Of a stretch of 64,000 nt of DNA, positions 52,240 to 64,000 are shown one piece after another. The stretch comes from Pseudomonadota bacterium (GTDB lineage: Bacteria; Pseudomonadota; Gammaproteobacteria; Steroidobacterales; Steroidobacteraceae). The position numbers and the translations under genes are program-made. The notes below the pieces were generated by a model. It did not search any database. It saw nothing but the letters and a program-made list of their open reading frames with translations, and had not been told where the DNA came from. Each line of letters starts with the position of its first letter. Position 1 is the stretch's first letter. Where the stretch lies: NCBI GenBank assembly GCA_018241445.1, contig JAFEDT010000012.1:186001-250000 (forward strand). Reading direction: 5' to 3'.

Positions 52240-52255
52240 CGCCCCGTCCGGGGCG
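52240..52255 (+). terminator. Short hairpin after the small lipoprotein gene
   Basis: CGCCCC / GGGGCG with a 4-base loop is followed by TT. It lies between the convergent lipoprotein and truB genes. A second 7-bp inverted repeat (GTGTGTA / TACACAC) follows around 52279-52298. Confidence 0.4.
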
Positions 52256-52333
52256 TTCACGTGTATCCGCAGGAGGTGTGTGTATATCGTTACACACTCC
52301 CGGGCAGAGCACCTGTACCTCCCCCGGCCAGAA

Positions 52334-53236
52334 TTACTGACGGGTTCCCGGCGATACCGTCAGCAACCGCTTTGGCCGCACTTCCCCCGCAGCGTCCACA
52401 GCACCGATCCCGAGGAACTCGGCGCCCGGGCCGTACAGGCGTACGCGCCCTGCCATGCCGTGGCGAACCCCAGCCGCCTGGCCGTGCCTGATGCGCTGAG
52501 CGTCCACAGCCGTGAGGTCGACCGCGGGCAAGTGGAGAACAGCCCGATCCATCGGGATCAGCTCGATCGGCTTGATCGCCTGTTCGGCATGGCGGGCTGC
52601 CTCGAGCTGCTCCAGTGTCTGCATCGGAAAGGCTTCAAACGGCTCCACGTACAGACGCCGCAGCGCGCCGACATGCCCCACCGTGCCCAGCGCGCGCGCG
52701 ATGTCTTCGGCCAGCACCCGCACGTAGGTGCCCTTTGAACACAGAACCTTGAGGTCGAGCGCTGCATCGTGCCGCTGCAGCAGCCACAGCCCGAACAGCT
52801 CGATGGTGCGCGCCGCCCGCTCCACGGTCAGGCCGGCGCGCGCCAGGCGGTACAGCGGCTGGCCCTTCTGCTTGATGGCGGAGTACATGGGTGGGGTTTG
52901 CTGCTGCGTGCCGTGCAGCGCTGACAACACCGCGTCGATCACGCCACCCTCGAGCGCGGGCACCGGCGCCGTCTCGACCACCTCACCTTCAGCGTCGCCG
53001 GTCGCGGTGCGCGCCCCGAGCACGATGGTGAAGCGATAGCACTTGCGCAGCGCCAGGATCTCGCCGGCGATCTTGGTCGCCTCCCCCAGGCAGATGGGCA
53101 ACATCCCGCTCGCCAGCGGGTCCAGGCTACCGACGTGGCCGGCCTTTTCGCGGTCGAACAGCCGGCGCACGCACTGCAATGCCGTGTTCGACGACAGCCC
53201 CAGCGGCTTGTCGAGCAGCAGGATGCCGCTGGACAT
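52334..53236 (-). CDS. truB: tRNA pseudouridine(55) synthase
   Basis: Makes pseudouridine 55 in tRNA. The product is 300 aa. SGILLLDKPLGLSSNTALQ opens it, the catalytic Asp lies in HVGSLDPLASGMLPICLGEA, QQQTPPMYSAIKQKGQPLYR and CSKGTYVRVLAEDIARALG follow, and a C-terminal PUA-like region ends it. It is 12 bases after rbfA on the same strand. Confidence 0.96.
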   Translation of the reverse strand: MSSGILLLDKPLGLSSNTALQCVRRLFDREKAGHVGSLDPLASGMLPICLGEATKIAGEILALRKCYRFTIVLGARTATGDAEGEVVETAPVPALEGGVIDAVLSALHGTQQQTPPMYSAIKQKGQPLYRLARAGLTVERAARTIELFGLWLLQRHDAALDLKVLCSKGTYVRVLAEDIARALGTVGHVGALRRLYVEPFEAFPMQTLEQLEAARHAEQAIKPIELIPMDRAVLHLPAVDLTAVDAQRIRHGQAAGVRHGMAGRVRLYGPGAEFLGIGAVDAAGEVRPKRLLTVSPGTRQ

Positions 53237-53248
53237 ATCCGGCCTGCT

Positions 53249-53695
53249 TCAGCGCGAGCGGGATTGTGGGTCGCCGGCAGCAGTTCCAGCCGGCAGCCCC
53301 GCGGCATCACTCTCGCTGCCGCTGCCTGCCGCACGCGCGGCAGCGCGGTCGCCGGCCACCGCGCGGTCGATCAGCGCCTCCAGGCGCGCCGCCTTGTCCT
53401 CGCTGTCGTCGAATTCAAACTCAAGCCGCGGGGAGTGCCGCAGCGACAGGCGGCGGCCGACTTCACCGCGCAGGAAACCGCCCGCGCGGGTCAGCGCGGC
53501 CTGCACCTGCGCGGGCGGGTGCGTGCTGCCCGGGAAAGGACGGAAGTACACGCGCACGCTGCCCATGTCGGCGGCAGCGCTGACCCGCGTGACGGTGACG
53601 TTGCCGACACGCGGATCCTTCACCTCGCGCGCGATCAGCCCGGCCAGCACCCGCTGGATTTCAGACTCGATGCGCTGGCCGCGGGCCGAGGTCAT
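53249..53695 (-). CDS. rbfA: Ribosome-binding factor A
   Basis: 30S maturation factor. The product is 148 aa: RGQRIESEIQRVLAGLIARE, VKDPRVGNVTVTRVSAAADM and LRHSPRLEFEFDDSEDKAAR. An extra Ala/Gly/Ser-rich tail of about 25 residues is present. The infB gene ends nine bases upstream. Confidence 0.95.
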   Translation of the reverse strand: MTSARGQRIESEIQRVLAGLIAREVKDPRVGNVTVTRVSAAADMGSVRVYFRPFPGSTHPPAQVQAALTRAGGFLRGEVGRRLSLRHSPRLEFEFDDSEDKAARLEALIDRAVAGDRAAARAAGSGSESDAAGLPAGTAAGDPQSRSR

Positions 53696-53704
53696 GCACT
53701 CACC

Positions 53705-56260
53705 CTACTGCAGGGTGCGCGCCACTTCCACGCGCGCGAAGCACTCGATCTGGTCGCCGACGCGCACGTCCTGGTAATTCTTCACCCCGATGCCGCACTC
53801 GGTGCCGGCACGCACCTCGCCGGCGTCGTCCTTGAAGCGCTTGAGCGATTCCAGCGCACCCTCGAAGATCACCACGTTGTCGCGCAGCACCCGGATCGGG
53901 TTATTGCGCCGCACGAAGCCCTCGGTAACCAGGCAGCCGGCCACGACGCCGAACTTGCTGGAGCGGAACACCTCGCGCACCTGGGCAATCCCGACGATCT
54001 GTTCCTTGATCTCCGGCTGCAGCATGCCGGACATCATCTGCTTCACGTCGTCGATGGCCTCGTAGATGATGCTGTAGTAGCGCACCTCGACGCCGGTCTC
54101 CTTGACCGCGTCGCGCGCGGCAGCGTCCGCGCGCACGTTGAAGCCGATGATCAGCGCCCGCGAGGCCGCGGCGAGCTGCACGTCGGAGGCGGTGATGCCG
54201 CCCAGCCCGCTGGCCAGCACCTTCACCTGCACCTCGCTGGTCGAGAGCTTGCCGAGCGCTTCGCGCAGCGCCTCGGCGCTGCCCTGCACGTCGGCCTTGA
54301 TCAGCACCGACACCACGCCGGCCTTGGCCTCTCCCATGGTCGAGAACACGTCCTCGGCACGGGTGGCCTGGCGTGCCAGCTTGACGTCGCGGAACTTGCC
54401 CTGGCGATACAGGGCGACCTCACGCGCCTTGCGTTCGCTCTCCACCGCCAGCAGCTCATCGCCCGCATTGGGCGCGCCCGACAGTCCCAGCACCACCACC
54501 GGCATCGAGGGCAGGGCTTCCTGCACCGCCTTGCCGTTTTCGTCGAACATCGCACGTACGCGGCCAAACTCCGAACCGGCGATGATCGGATCGCCCATGT
54601 GCAGCGTGCCGCGCTTCACCAGCACGGTGGCGACGGCGCCGCGGCCCTTCTCGATGCTGGACTCGATCACCACGCCGGAAGCCAGGCCGCTGCGCGGCGC
54701 GCGCAGTTCCAGCACCTCGGCCTGCAGCAGGATCGCCTCCAGCAGCTGGTCTATGCCCTGGCCGGTGCGGGCGGAGACGCTGACGAACATGTTCTGTCCG
54801 CCCCACTCCTCGGAGATCACCTCGTGCTTGGACAGCTCGGTGCGCACGCGATCCAGGTCCGCGTCGCTCTTGTCGATCTTGTTGACCGCGACCACGATCG
54901 GCACGCCGGCGGCGCGCGCGTGGTCGATCGCCTCGATGGTTTGCGGCATCACGCCGTCGTCGGCGGCGACCACCAGCACCACCACGTCAGTGGCGCGGGC
55001 GCCGCGGGCGCGCATGGCGGTGAAGGCCGCGTGGCCGGGAGTATCCAGGAAGGTGATCGCCCCCTTCGGCGTCTCCACGTGGTAGGCGCCGATATGCTGG
55101 GTGATGCCGCCCGCCTCGCCCGCCGCCACCTTGGAGCGGCGGATGTAGTCGAGCAGTGAGGTCTTGCCGTGGTCGACGTGACCCATGACCGTGACCACGG
55201 GCGGGCGCGGCTCGACGTCCGCCTCTGCATGACTGCCCTGCAGATCTTCCTCGATCTGGTTTTCCTTGAGGACCTTGGGGGTATGGCCCATCTCCTCCAC
55301 CACCAGCACCGCGGTGTCCTGGTCCAGCGGCTGGTTGATGGTGGCCATCACACCCATGTTCATGAGCACCTTGATGACCTCGGTGGCCTTGACCGCCATC
55401 TTCTGCGCCAGCTCCGCCACCGTGACGGTCTCGCCGATGCCGACCTCGTGCACCACCGGCGCCGTGGGCATCTCGAACCCGTGGCGGCCGTCGGGGGTGG
55501 TGGCAACCGTGCGCGCCTTGAAGCGCTTCTTTTTCTTGTAGCGTGAACTGACGTCGCCGGCGACGTGCAGCTCCTGTCGCCCGTAACGGGTGCCGCGATC
55601 CTTGTCGTGCGCCGCGGCTGCGCCGGCCGGGGACGGCCGCTCGCGTGCGGCAGGCGCGGCGGGCGCCGCCGCCGGACGCTCACGGGCAGCGCGCTCCTGT
55701 TCCTCGCGCTCGCGCACCCGGCGCGCCTCGTCCTCCCGTCCGCGTTGTTCCGCAGCGCGACGGGCGTCTTCCTGGGCACGACGGCGGGCTTCCTCTTCCT
55801 CGATGCGACGGCGGTTCTCCGCCTCCAGCCGCTCGCGCTCGCGGCGCTCGGCCTCAGCACGTTCGCTTTCGGCGCGCTGCGCCTCCTCGATCTCGCGCTT
55901 GCGGCCGTCGATCTCGTCCTGCTGGGCGCGCGCCTGCTCCTGCAGCACCGAACGCTGCACGTAGGTGCGCTTCTGCCGCACCTCCACGTTGACGGTGCGC
56001 GCGCGGCCCTGGTTGCTCGCCAGCTTCAGCTCGCTCTGGGTCTTGCGCTTGAGCGTGATCTTGCGCGGCGCGGCCTCGTCGTTCACTTCGCTGCCGCCGT
56101 GGCTGCGGCGCAGGTGCGTCAGCAGTTCCAGCTTGGCGTCGTCGCTGATGCGCGCGTCGGGACCTTCGACCTTGATGCCGGCCTGGTCAAGCTGCACCAG
56201 CAGCCGGTCGACCGGGACCTTGAGTACCTCGGCGAACTGGGAAACGGTGACTTCGGCCAT
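53705..56260 (-). CDS. infB: Translation initiation factor IF-2
   Basis: GTPase that brings initiator tRNA to the ribosome. The product is 851 aa from ATG 56260: an N-terminal IF2_N domain ([20 protein letters not shown]), a long Glu/Arg-rich coiled stretch (about 130-230), then the G domain with [31 protein letters not shown] and NKIDK, and the C-terminal domains. It is two bases after nusA. Confidence 0.97.
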   Translation of the reverse strand: MAEVTVSQFAEVLKVPVDRLLVQLDQAGIKVEGPDARISDDAKLELLTHLRRSHGGSEVNDEAAPRKITLKRKTQSELKLASNQGRARTVNVEVRQKRTYVQRSVLQEQARAQQDEIDGRKREIEEAQRAESERAEAERRERERLEAENRRRIEEEEARRRAQEDARRAAEQRGREDEARRVREREEQERAARERPAAAPAAPAARERPSPAGAAAAHDKDRGTRYGRQELHVAGDVSSRYKKKKRFKARTVATTPDGRHGFEMPTAPVVHEVGIGETVTVAELAQKMAVKATEVIKVLMNMGVMATINQPLDQDTAVLVVEEMGHTPKVLKENQIEEDLQGSHAEADVEPRPPVVTVMGHVDHGKTSLLDYIRRSKVAAGEAGGITQHIGAYHVETPKGAITFLDTPGHAAFTAMRARGARATDVVVLVVAADDGVMPQTIEAIDHARAAGVPIVVAVNKIDKSDADLDRVRTELSKHEVISEEWGGQNMFVSVSARTGQGIDQLLEAILLQAEVLELRAPRSGLASGVVIESSIEKGRGAVATVLVKRGTLHMGDPIIAGSEFGRVRAMFDENGKAVQEALPSMPVVVLGLSGAPNAGDELLAVESERKAREVALYRQGKFRDVKLARQATRAEDVFSTMGEAKAGVVSVLIKADVQGSAEALREALGKLSTSEVQVKVLASGLGGITASDVQLAAASRALIIGFNVRADAAARDAVKETGVEVRYYSIIYEAIDDVKQMMSGMLQPEIKEQIVGIAQVREVFRSSKFGVVAGCLVTEGFVRRNNPIRVLRDNVVIFEGALESLKRFKDDAGEVRAGTECGIGVKNYQDVRVGDQIECFARVEVARTLQ

Positions 56261-56262
56261 AC

Positions 56263-57753
56263 TCAACCCTCGAACCACGGCGCACGCGCCGTCATGATGA
56301 GCTTCGCCGCCTGCTCGGCGGCCAGGCCGTCGATGTCGGCGAGCTCGTCCACCGACTGATCCGCCAGGTCCTCGCGCGTTCGTACACCACGGCGCGCCAG
56401 CGCCAGCGCCAGGTCGGGGCTCATGCCCTCAAGCAGCAGCAGGTCATCCGCCGGCATCGACTGGTCCAGTGTCTCCTCGCTGGCGATCGCCTGCGTCAGC
56501 AGTACGTCGCGGGCGCGGTTGCGCAGTTCCTTGACGATTGCCTCGTCAAACTCCTCGATGCCGGCCAGCTCGGCCTGCGGCACGTAGGCGATCTCCTCGA
56601 TGGTGGAAAAGCCCTCCTGCGCCAGGATGGTGGCGACGTCCTCGTCGACATCGAGCTGCTTCATGAAGTTCTGCACCAGCTCCTTGGCCTCGGTCTCGCT
56701 CTTGGCCTCGGCGTCGGACTCCGTCATGACATTCAGGTCCCAGCCGGTGAGCTGGCTGGCGAGGCGGATGTTCTGGCCGCCACGGCCGATGGCCTGCGAG
56801 AGCTTGTCCTCGGCCACCGCGATATCCATGCTGTGCGAGTCCTCGTCGACCACGATCGACATGACTTCGGCCGGCGACATGGCGTTGATCACGAACTGCG
56901 CCGGGTTGTCGACGAAGGGGATGATGTCGACGCGCTCGCCGGCGATCTCGTTGGAAACGGCCTGCACGCGCGAACCGCGCATGCCGACGCACGCGCCGAC
57001 CGGATCGATGCGCGGATCACTGCTGCGCACGGCGATCTTGGCGCGCACGCCCGCATCGCGGGCGGCCCCCAGGATCTGGATCAGCCCCTGCCCCACCTCC
57101 GGAACCTCCAGCTTGAACAGCTCGATCAGGAACTCCGGGGCGGTGCGGGTCAGGAACAGCTGCGGACCGCGCGGCTCGGAGCGCACTTCCTTCAGGAAGG
57201 CCTTGATGCGGTCCTGCGGCTTGGCCTGTTCGCGCGGGATCATGTCGGTGCGCGGCACGAAGCCCTCGGCATTGCTGCCCAGGTCGATGTAGATGCCGTT
57301 GCGGTCGATGCGCTTCACCACACCGCCAACCAGCGTGCCCACGCGGTCGCGATAGGCATCGACCACCTGCGCCCGCTCGGCCTCGCGCACCTTCTGCACG
57401 ATGACCTGCTTGGCCTGCTGCGCGGCGATGCGCCCGAAAGCCACTGACTCGATCGGCTGCTCGACGTAGCCGCCCACGGTGGCGCCGCGGTCCAGGTCCA
57501 GCGCGTCCTCCATGCGCAGCTCGCGCTCGGGGGCCTCCATCTCGCGCGAGTCGTCCGCGAACACCTTCCAGCGGCGGAAGGTGTCGTAGTCGCCGCTCTT
57601 GCGGTCGATCGCGACGCGCACGTCGGATTCCTCGCCATATTTCTTGCGGGTAGCGGAGGCCAGGGCGGCTTCAAGCGCCTCGAAGATCACTTCCTTGTCC
57701 ACGCCCTTCTCGTTGGAGACGGCGTCGACCACCATCAGAATCTCTTTGTTCAC
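56263..57753 (-). CDS. nusA: Transcription termination/antitermination protein NusA
   Basis: Product of 496 aa with an N-terminal RNA-polymerase domain, S1 ([20 protein letters not shown]), two KH domains ([40 protein letters not shown]) and two C-terminal acidic repeats, the arrangement of gammaproteobacterial NusA. GTG 57753 overlaps the rimP stop (GTGA). Confidence 0.97.
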   Translation of the reverse strand: MNKEILMVVDAVSNEKGVDKEVIFEALEAALASATRKKYGEESDVRVAIDRKSGDYDTFRRWKVFADDSREMEAPERELRMEDALDLDRGATVGGYVEQPIESVAFGRIAAQQAKQVIVQKVREAERAQVVDAYRDRVGTLVGGVVKRIDRNGIYIDLGSNAEGFVPRTDMIPREQAKPQDRIKAFLKEVRSEPRGPQLFLTRTAPEFLIELFKLEVPEVGQGLIQILGAARDAGVRAKIAVRSSDPRIDPVGACVGMRGSRVQAVSNEIAGERVDIIPFVDNPAQFVINAMSPAEVMSIVVDEDSHSMDIAVAEDKLSQAIGRGGQNIRLASQLTGWDLNVMTESDAEAKSETEAKELVQNFMKQLDVDEDVATILAQEGFSTIEEIAYVPQAELAGIEEFDEAIVKELRNRARDVLLTQAIASEETLDQSMPADDLLLLEGMSPDLALALARRGVRTREDLADQSVDELADIDGLAAEQAAKLIMTARAPWFEG

Positions 57754-58262
57754 TGTTGTCTGGCCTCTCGCTTCCGGTCTGTCCCACGTTGCTGCGGCGC
57801 GGGCGCTGCGCCCAGCGGCGCCAGCCGCGCCTTGCCAATCTGTCCGTACTCCATCGTCACCCGTTCGCCGTCGACCTGCAGCGCGATCCCTTGCGGGTCC
57901 GCCGCCAGCAGCGTGCCGCTGTAGCGGCGCCGCCCGGCGCGCGCGTCCTTCAGTTCCACGAACACCCGCTCACCCAGGAAGCGGGCGAAGTGCGCCGGGG
58001 TGCGCAGCACCCGGTCCAGGCCGGGCGAGGACACCTCCAGCGTGTACGCGCCCGGCAGCGGATCGGCCACGTCCAGCAGCGCTGAGAGCTCGCGGCTGAC
58101 CTGCTCGCAGTCGTCCAGCCCGACGCCCGCCGGCGCGTCGATGAAGACCCGCAGCACGCCGTGGCGCCCCGGGCTGTACTCGAGGTCGACCAGCTCGTAG
58201 CCCAGGCGCTGCGCCGCCGGCTCAACGAGCCCGATCAGTTGTTCGCGCAAGATCCCGGCCAC
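57750..58262 (-). CDS. rimP: Ribosome maturation factor RimP
   Basis: Product of about 170 aa. LIGLVEPAAQRLGYELVDLE, YSPGRHGVLRVFIDAPAGVG, LDDCEQVSRELSALLDV and YTLEVSSPGLDRVLRTPAHF are RimP signatures. GTG 58262 is chosen because GGGAG lies five bases before it; GTG 58265 and TTG 58250 are alternatives. The frame stays open upstream to 58385, through two terminator hairpins, but that part has no family similarity. Confidence 0.93.
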   Translation of the reverse strand: MAGILREQLIGLVEPAAQRLGYELVDLEYSPGRHGVLRVFIDAPAGVGLDDCEQVSRELSALLDVADPLPGAYTLEVSSPGLDRVLRTPAHFARFLGERVFVELKDARAGRRRYSGTLLAADPQGIALQVDGERVTMEYGQIGKARLAPLGAAPAPQQRGTDRKREARQQ

Positions 58263-58297
58263 CACCGCTCCCGCGGCGCCATTTCCGGCGCCGCAAA

Positions 58298-58319
58298 CAA
58301 AAATGGGCCTCAAGGCCCA
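58298..58319 (-). terminator. Intrinsic terminator hairpin 2 in the rimP leader
   Basis: On the minus strand TGGGCC, a TTGA loop and GGCCCA are followed by TTTTTG. It is the second of two tandem terminator-like hairpins upstream of rimP and the closer one to the gene, about 35 bases before its start. Confidence 0.75.
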
Positions 58320-58331
58320 CCCACAGAAAAC

Positions 58332-58354
58332 AAAAAAGCCCCGCGGGGGGCTTT
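58332..58354 (-). terminator. Intrinsic terminator hairpin 1 in the rimP leader
   Basis: On the minus strand AAAGCCCC, a CCGC loop and GGGGCTTT are followed by TTTTG. An 8-bp stem plus T-tract is a textbook intrinsic terminator. Lying in the leader, it would attenuate the rimP-nusA-infB operon or end a short separate RNA. Confidence 0.8.
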
Positions 58355-58529
58355 CCGGTGCTCGCGTTCCGTCCAGTTTGCGCACCGGCGGCGCCTCGAG
58401 AGCACCGCGGTGACAGCCTCCCGCCAGCCCATCGCACGTGCCGCGCGAGGGGCCGTGTAGTCTAGCGCAAGCACTCTATATAAGGAACAGCAACCTGGTA
58501 TCCCGTCGGGGTCCTTCGCAGCTTATACC

Positions 58530-58539
58530 TGTCTAGACA
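58530..58539 (+). promoter_or_regulatory. Candidate HutC operator
   Basis: TGTCTAGACA is a perfect 10-bp palindrome 29 bases upstream of the hutC start. GntR-family HutC repressors bind palindromes with TGT/ACA ends. Autoregulation of the hut operon through this site is a reasonable inference. Confidence 0.6.
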
Positions 58540-58568
58540 ACTGGCCGTGCAAATGCGAGACTCCCGCC

Positions 58569-59276
58569 ATGCAGCCGCAAGACAGTGCCGCCCGCTACCT
58601 GCAGGTCAAGCACTTCATCCTGGAGCAGATCGCCGGCGGAGAACTGCCACCGGGAGCGCGCGTGCCTTCCGAGAACGAGCTGGTGCGCCGGCTGACCGTG
58701 GCGCGCATGACCGCAAATCGCGCCTTGCGGGAACTGGCCGCCGACGGGGTACTGGTGCGGGTCGCCGGAGTCGGCACTTTCGTCGCCGAGCAGCGTGTAC
58801 ACGCGCATCCGCTGGAGGTGCGCAATATCGCCGACGAGATCCGCTCCCGCGGCCACACGCACAGCGTGCGCGTCGTCGCACTGCAGAGTGTGCCGGCGCG
58901 GGGCGCGGCGGCGGAGCGCAGTGGGGTGCGCCCCGGCAGCACGCTGTTCTACTCGTTGCTGGTGCACTGCGAGGACGGCGAGCCGCTGCAGGTGGAGGAG
59001 CGCCATGTCAATCCGCAGGCCGCCCCTGACTACCTGCAACACGACTTCACGCGTACCACCCCGCACGAGATCCTGGTGCGCGCCGCTCCCCTGCAGCGCG
59101 CCGAACACACCGTGCGTGCGCTGGTGCCCGAGGCGCGCATCCGACGCCTGCTGCGGCTCGGCGCCGGGGAAGCCGCGCTCCTCATCCGGCGGCGCACCTA
59201 CTCAAAGGGGCGCATCGCCAGCATTGCCGATCTCTACCACCCCGGTTCGCGCTACGAACTGACGGCCACCATTTAA
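58569..59276 (+). CDS. hutC: Histidine utilization repressor
   Basis: GntR-family repressor that releases DNA on binding urocanate. The product is 235 aa: an N-terminal winged helix ([60 protein letters not shown]) and a C-terminal UTRA ligand domain ending [20 protein letters not shown]. It is the first gene of the hut operon, 14 bases before hutU. Confidence 0.95.
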   Translation: MQPQDSAARYLQVKHFILEQIAGGELPPGARVPSENELVRRLTVARMTANRALRELAADGVLVRVAGVGTFVAEQRVHAHPLEVRNIADEIRSRGHTHSVRVVALQSVPARGAAAERSGVRPGSTLFYSLLVHCEDGEPLQVEERHVNPQAAPDYLQHDFTRTTPHEILVRAAPLQRAEHTVRALVPEARIRRLLRLGAGEAALLIRRRTYSKGRIASIADLYHPGSRYELTATI

Positions 59277-59290
59277 GCCCGAGGCAAGCC

Positions 59291-60970
<1,680 letters not shown>

Positions 60971-60973
60971 GCG

Positions 60974-62242
60974 ATGTCGGCCACCCAGGGCGCCGCGGGC
61001 GCACCGCCACCGGCAAGTGGGCCGCTGCAGCTGTGGCGCGGCGCGCGCCTGGCAACCTGCGATGCCGCCAATACGCGCATCCAGGCCGGCGCGCTTATAA
61101 CGCGTGGCGCCACCATCGAATGGGTCGGCGAGGAGGCGGCCCTGCCGGCCGCGCGCGCCTACGCCCAGGTCCACGACCTGCGGGGCGCCTGGGTCACCCC
61201 CGGCCTCATCGACTGTCACACTCACCTGGTGTTCGCAGGCACGCGCGCGGACGAGTACGCGCAACGCCTGCGCGGCCGCAGTTACGAGGATATCGCCCGC
61301 GCAGGCGGCGGCATCCTCTCCACGGTGCACGCGCTGCGCGCGGCGGGCGAACAGCAGCTCTTCGATGAGAGCGCGCCGCGCCTTGCGGCACTGGTGGCCG
61401 AAGGCGTGACCGCGGTGGAGATCAAATCCGGTTACGGCCTGACCCTGCAGGACGAGGCGAAGATGCTGCGCGTTGCGCGCCAGCTCGGCCGCGCCTTTCC
61501 CGTCACCGTGCGCACCACCCTGCTGGCCGCGCACACCCTGCCACCGGAGTATCGCGGCCGCGCCGACGAGTACATCGATACCATCGCGCGTGAGTGGCTG
61601 CCGGCGCTCACCGGCGAGGGACTGGTGGACGCCGTGGACGTGTTCTGCGAGAGCATCGCCTTCTCGGTGGCGCAGGCGGAGCGCCTGTTCACGGCGGCGC
61701 GCACCCTGGGACTGCCGATGAAGATGCACGCGGAGCAACTCAGCAACCTCGGAGGCACGCTGCTGGCGACCCGCTATGGCGCGCTGTCGTGCGATCACCT
61801 CGAGTACGCCGGCGCCGCGGAAGCGCAGGCCATGGCCAGCTCCGGTACCGTGGCAGTGCTGCTGCCGGTGGCTTATTACTGCCTGGCTGAGAGGCGCAAA
61901 CCGCCCCTCGCTGCCCTGCGCGCCGCCGGGACCGCCATGGCCGTGGCGACTGACTGCAACCCCGGCTCCGCCCCGGGCGCCTCGCTCCTGACTGCCATGA
62001 GCATGGCGACGCGCCTGTTCGGCCTGACGGCCGAGGAAGCCCTGGCCGGCGTGACACGCCACGCTGCGCGCGCCCTGGGACTCGCCGGCACTCACGGTGC
62101 GCTGGTGCCCGGGGCGGCGGCAGATTTCGTCGTCTGGAACGTCGGCTCGACCGACGAGCTGGGCTACTGGATCGGACTCAACCCACGCCGCACGGTGGTC
62201 CGTGCCGCGGAGATACAGCGATGGCCGGAACGGCAACACTGA
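60974..62242 (+). CDS. hutI: Imidazolonepropionase
   Basis: Metal-dependent amidohydrolase that opens imidazolonepropionate to N-formimino-L-glutamate. The product is 422 aa with metal-binding [58 protein letters not shown] and [20 protein letters not shown]. The start is three bases after hutU; the hutH start overlaps its 3' end by 22 bases. Confidence 0.97.
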   Translation: MSATQGAAGAPPPASGPLQLWRGARLATCDAANTRIQAGALITRGATIEWVGEEAALPAARAYAQVHDLRGAWVTPGLIDCHTHLVFAGTRADEYAQRLRGRSYEDIARAGGGILSTVHALRAAGEQQLFDESAPRLAALVAEGVTAVEIKSGYGLTLQDEAKMLRVARQLGRAFPVTVRTTLLAAHTLPPEYRGRADEYIDTIAREWLPALTGEGLVDAVDVFCESIAFSVAQAERLFTAARTLGLPMKMHAEQLSNLGGTLLATRYGALSCDHLEYAGAAEAQAMASSGTVAVLLPVAYYCLAERRKPPLAALRAAGTAMAVATDCNPGSAPGASLLTAMSMATRLFGLTAEEALAGVTRHAARALGLAGTHGALVPGAAADFVVWNVGSTDELGYWIGLNPRRTVVRAAEIQRWPERQH

Positions 62243-63759
62243 AACTTGGCTCCCGCCCCCTGCAACTCGGCGAGCTGCGGCGCGTGTACGCGCAGCCGCT
62301 GGACGTGGCGATCGACGCTGCGAGCCTGGGCGCCGTGCGCGAGGCGCACACGCTGACGACGCGGCTGGCCGCTGCCGAAGCCCCGGCCTATGGCATCAAT
62401 ACCGGTTTCGGGCTGCTGGCCAACACGCGCATTGCGCCGGCACAGCGGACGCTGCTGCAGCGCAATATCATCCTCTCGCACAGCGCCGGCGTGGGACCGC
62501 TGCTCGACGATGCGCTGGTGCGGCTGGTGCTGGTGCTCAAACTCAACAGCCTGCTGCAGGGCTTCTCGGGTGTCAGCATCGAGCTGCTGCGCTTCCTGGA
62601 AAAGCTGATCAATCTGCAGCTCTATCCCTGCGTACCGGCGCAGGGCTCGGTGGGCGCCTCGGGCGACCTGGCGCCCCTGGCGCACCTGTCGCTGTCGGTG
62701 CTGGGCCTGGGCCACATCCGGCGCCGCGGAGAAATCCTGCCCGCCGCGCAAGTCCTGGCGCAGGAGGGCGTGGTGCCGCCGCAGCTGGGCGCGAAGGAAG
62801 GACTGGCACTGCTCAACGGCACGCAGGTCTCAACCGCGCTGGCGCTGGCCGGGCTGTTTGAACTGGAGGGCGTGTTTGCCGCCGCGGTGGTCAGCGGCAC
62901 GCTGTCGGTGGATGCGCTGCAGGGCAGCGATGCGCCCTTCGACCCGCGCATTCACCACGTCCGCGGCCACGACGGCCAGGCCCGCGTCGCCCAGGTATAC
63001 CGCGAGCTGCTCGCCGGCAGCGCCATCCGTGAGTCGCACCGCACCTGTGAGCGGGTGCAGGACCCCTACTCACTGCGCTGCCAGCCGCAGGTGATGGGAG
63101 CGTGCCTGGACCTGATGAGCCAGCAGGCTGCCACCCTGCTGACCGAAGCAAACGCGGTGACTGACAATCCCCTGATCTTCCCGGACACCGGCGAGGTAAT
63201 CTCCGGCGGCAACTTCCACGCCGAGCCGGTAGCCTTCGCCGCCGACGTGCTGGCGCTGGCGTGTTGCGAGATCGGCTCGCTGGCCGAGCGGCGCCTGGCG
63301 CTGCTGGTAGATCCGAAAATGAGCGGCCTGCCGCCGTTCCTGGCACCCGACAGCGGCGTCAACTCCGGCATGATGCTGGCGCAGGTTACGGCTGCGGCGC
63401 TGGTCGCGGAGAACCGCATGCTGAGTCACCCTGCCAGCGTCGACAGCATTCCGACCTCCGCCAACCAGGAGGATCACGTCAGCATGGCCACCCATGGGGC
63501 TCGCCGCCTGCTGAGCATGACAGCCAACGCCTGGAACGTGATCGCCATCGAGTTCCTGTCGGCCTGCCAGGGACTCGACCTGCGCTCGCCCCTGACCTCC
63601 TCCGCGGTGCTGCAGCGCGCCCACGCCTCCCTGCGTGAGAAGGTGCCCTTCGCAGCCTCTGACCGGCTGCTGGCCCCCGACATCGAGGCTGCCGCGGCGG
63701 TGATACGTGGCGAGTCAGTCCAGCTCCCGGCGCGAATGCTGCTCCCGAGCTGGCGCTGA
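62221..63759 (+). CDS. hutH: Histidine ammonia-lyase
   Basis: Deaminates histidine to urocanate. The product is 512 aa. The self-made MIO cofactor comes from Ala146-Ser147-Gly148 in [52 protein letters not shown] and [20 protein letters not shown] complete the family pattern. It is the last hut gene in the window; no hutG, hutF or transporter is adjacent on this side. Confidence 0.97.
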   Translation: MAGTATLKLGSRPLQLGELRRVYAQPLDVAIDAASLGAVREAHTLTTRLAAAEAPAYGINTGFGLLANTRIAPAQRTLLQRNIILSHSAGVGPLLDDALVRLVLVLKLNSLLQGFSGVSIELLRFLEKLINLQLYPCVPAQGSVGASGDLAPLAHLSLSVLGLGHIRRRGEILPAAQVLAQEGVVPPQLGAKEGLALLNGTQVSTALALAGLFELEGVFAAAVVSGTLSVDALQGSDAPFDPRIHHVRGHDGQARVAQVYRELLAGSAIRESHRTCERVQDPYSLRCQPQVMGACLDLMSQQAATLLTEANAVTDNPLIFPDTGEVISGGNFHAEPVAFAADVLALACCEIGSLAERRLALLVDPKMSGLPPFLAPDSGVNSGMMLAQVTAAALVAENRMLSHPASVDSIPTSANQEDHVSMATHGARRLLSMTANAWNVIAIEFLSACQGLDLRSPLTSSAVLQRAHASLREKVPFAASDRLLAPDIEAAAAVIRGESVQLPARMLLPSWR

Positions 63760-63876
63760 CACTTCCCAGGCGCTGGCGCGGGTGGAGGACCCGAGGAAGG
63801 CGCGCAGTAACCGGCGGGAGTGGTCCCGAGCCAACAGGCGCGCGGACCAACAGTCGCGCGTTGTGCGCGCAACAGT

Positions 63877-63882
63877 TATAAT
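63877..63882 (+). promoter_or_regulatory. Candidate -10 element upstream of the right-edge gene
   Basis: A perfect TATAAT lies about 82 bases before the gene that starts at 63965. No good -35 hexamer is found at 16-18 bases upstream, so the call is tentative. The rest of the 205-bp gap after hutH shows no gene. Confidence 0.35.
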
Positions 63883-63964
63883 CACTTAAATTGCTTGCTC
63901 CGCGTGCACCCCGTTGCCGTGGTGCAACAAGATTGTGTGCTTTTTAAACATGGAGACCAACTGC

Positions 63965-64000
63965 ATGAAGCGCAGCACCCGGACCGTCCTGCTTGCCCTG
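63965..64000 (+). CDS. Start of an exported protein gene (partial)
   Basis: Only 12 codons are in the window (MKRSTRTVLLAL), which look like the positive N-region and start of the hydrophobic core of a signal peptide. GGAGA lies eight bases before the ATG; an in-frame ATG at 63950 is less likely. The product cannot be identified. Confidence 0.5.
   Translation, partial: MKRSTRTVLLAL

Larger units (their letters stand above)
58263..58568. promoter_or_regulatory. Divergent control region between rimP and hutC
   Basis: This 306-bp gap is the only stretch near 300 bases without a gene. The rimP side holds three hairpins, two with T-tracts (58298-58319 and 58332-58354), and one near the ribosome site (58275-58292). 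A weak minus-strand promoter (TAGACT at 58459-58464) lies upstream. The hutC side holds a 10-bp palindrome at 58530-58539. No tRNA gene was found, although metY lies upstream of rimP in E. coli. Confidence 0.6.

Noticed and set aside
53135..55159. 674-codon plus-strand open frame
   Set aside because: Antisense to rbfA and infB; no domain.
58265..58385. N-terminal extension of RimP from GTG 58385
   Set aside because: The open frame passes through two terminator hairpins and lacks RimP similarity; starts near 58262 have a better ribosome site.
58263..58500. Possible initiator tRNA (metY) upstream of rimP
   Set aside because: No T-loop consensus or cloverleaf could be found on either strand.

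Overview
The window is 64 kb of GC-rich, gene-dense bacterial chromosome with short intergenic gaps and many 4-base stop/start overlaps (ATGA, GTGA). No rRNA or tRNA gene, insertion sequence, prophage or CRISPR array was seen. Gene order and content point to a gammaproteobacterium: ubiG divergent from gyrA; gyrA-serC-serA-pheA-aroA-cmk-rpsA-ihfB-lapB; ligA-zipA-smc; rimP-nusA-infB-rbfA-truB and rpsO-pnp. A zinc-ligand-poor DksA with a long basic N-terminus, a PhaR homologue and Ala/Pro-rich protein tails suggest a deep-branching, high-GC lineage (Xanthomonadales/Nevskiales/Steroidobacterales-like). That placement is inference, not proof.

Layout. 1-2801: membrane-anchored PAS-GGDEF-EAL cyclic-di-GMP enzyme, cut by the window edge. 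2995-6257: repeat lipoprotein, DUF2937 membrane protein, DUF815 ATPase and ilvC. 6449-16615: an accessory redox and metal region with copA-copB-cytochrome c, a serine hydrolase, a membrane protein fusing a ferric-reductase-like b-heme domain to a tetraheme cytochrome, two oxidoreductases, a YpfJ-type metalloprotease, a duplicated-repeat exported protein and ApbE. 16639-29298: DUF2934 protein, galU, then the conserved lapB-to-gyrA block on the minus strand. 29434-33196: ubiG, rmuC, a degenerate squalene/phytoene-synthase-like protein and yciK. 33088-37547: rluB-scpB-scpA-trpS-yciO on the minus strand. 37702-39556: yciB, a BolA-like gene and a lipoprotein prolyl isomerase. 39796-46216: ligA, zipA, smc. 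46268-48875: queF, dksA, gluQ, phaR. 48891-58262: pnp, rpsO, two small exported-protein genes, then truB-rbfA-infB-nusA-rimP. 58569-63759: hutC-hutU-hutI-hutH, followed by the start of an exported-protein gene at the right edge.

Most of the window is core machinery for translation, cell division, chromosome condensation, amino-acid synthesis and RNA turnover. The accessory material is concentrated at 2.8-16.6 kb. There the copper oxidase system and the b/c-heme fusion protein form an envelope electron-transfer neighbourhood. The best leads are the predicted six-heme transmembrane electron conduit (10883-11821), the rimP leader with two tandem intrinsic-terminator hairpins (58294-58354), the 18-19-residue solenoid lipoprotein (2995-3690), the tryptophanyl-tRNA synthetase with a four-cysteine cluster motif, and an RluB with an eroded catalytic loop. 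No clearly new multi-gene defence or biosynthetic system was found.
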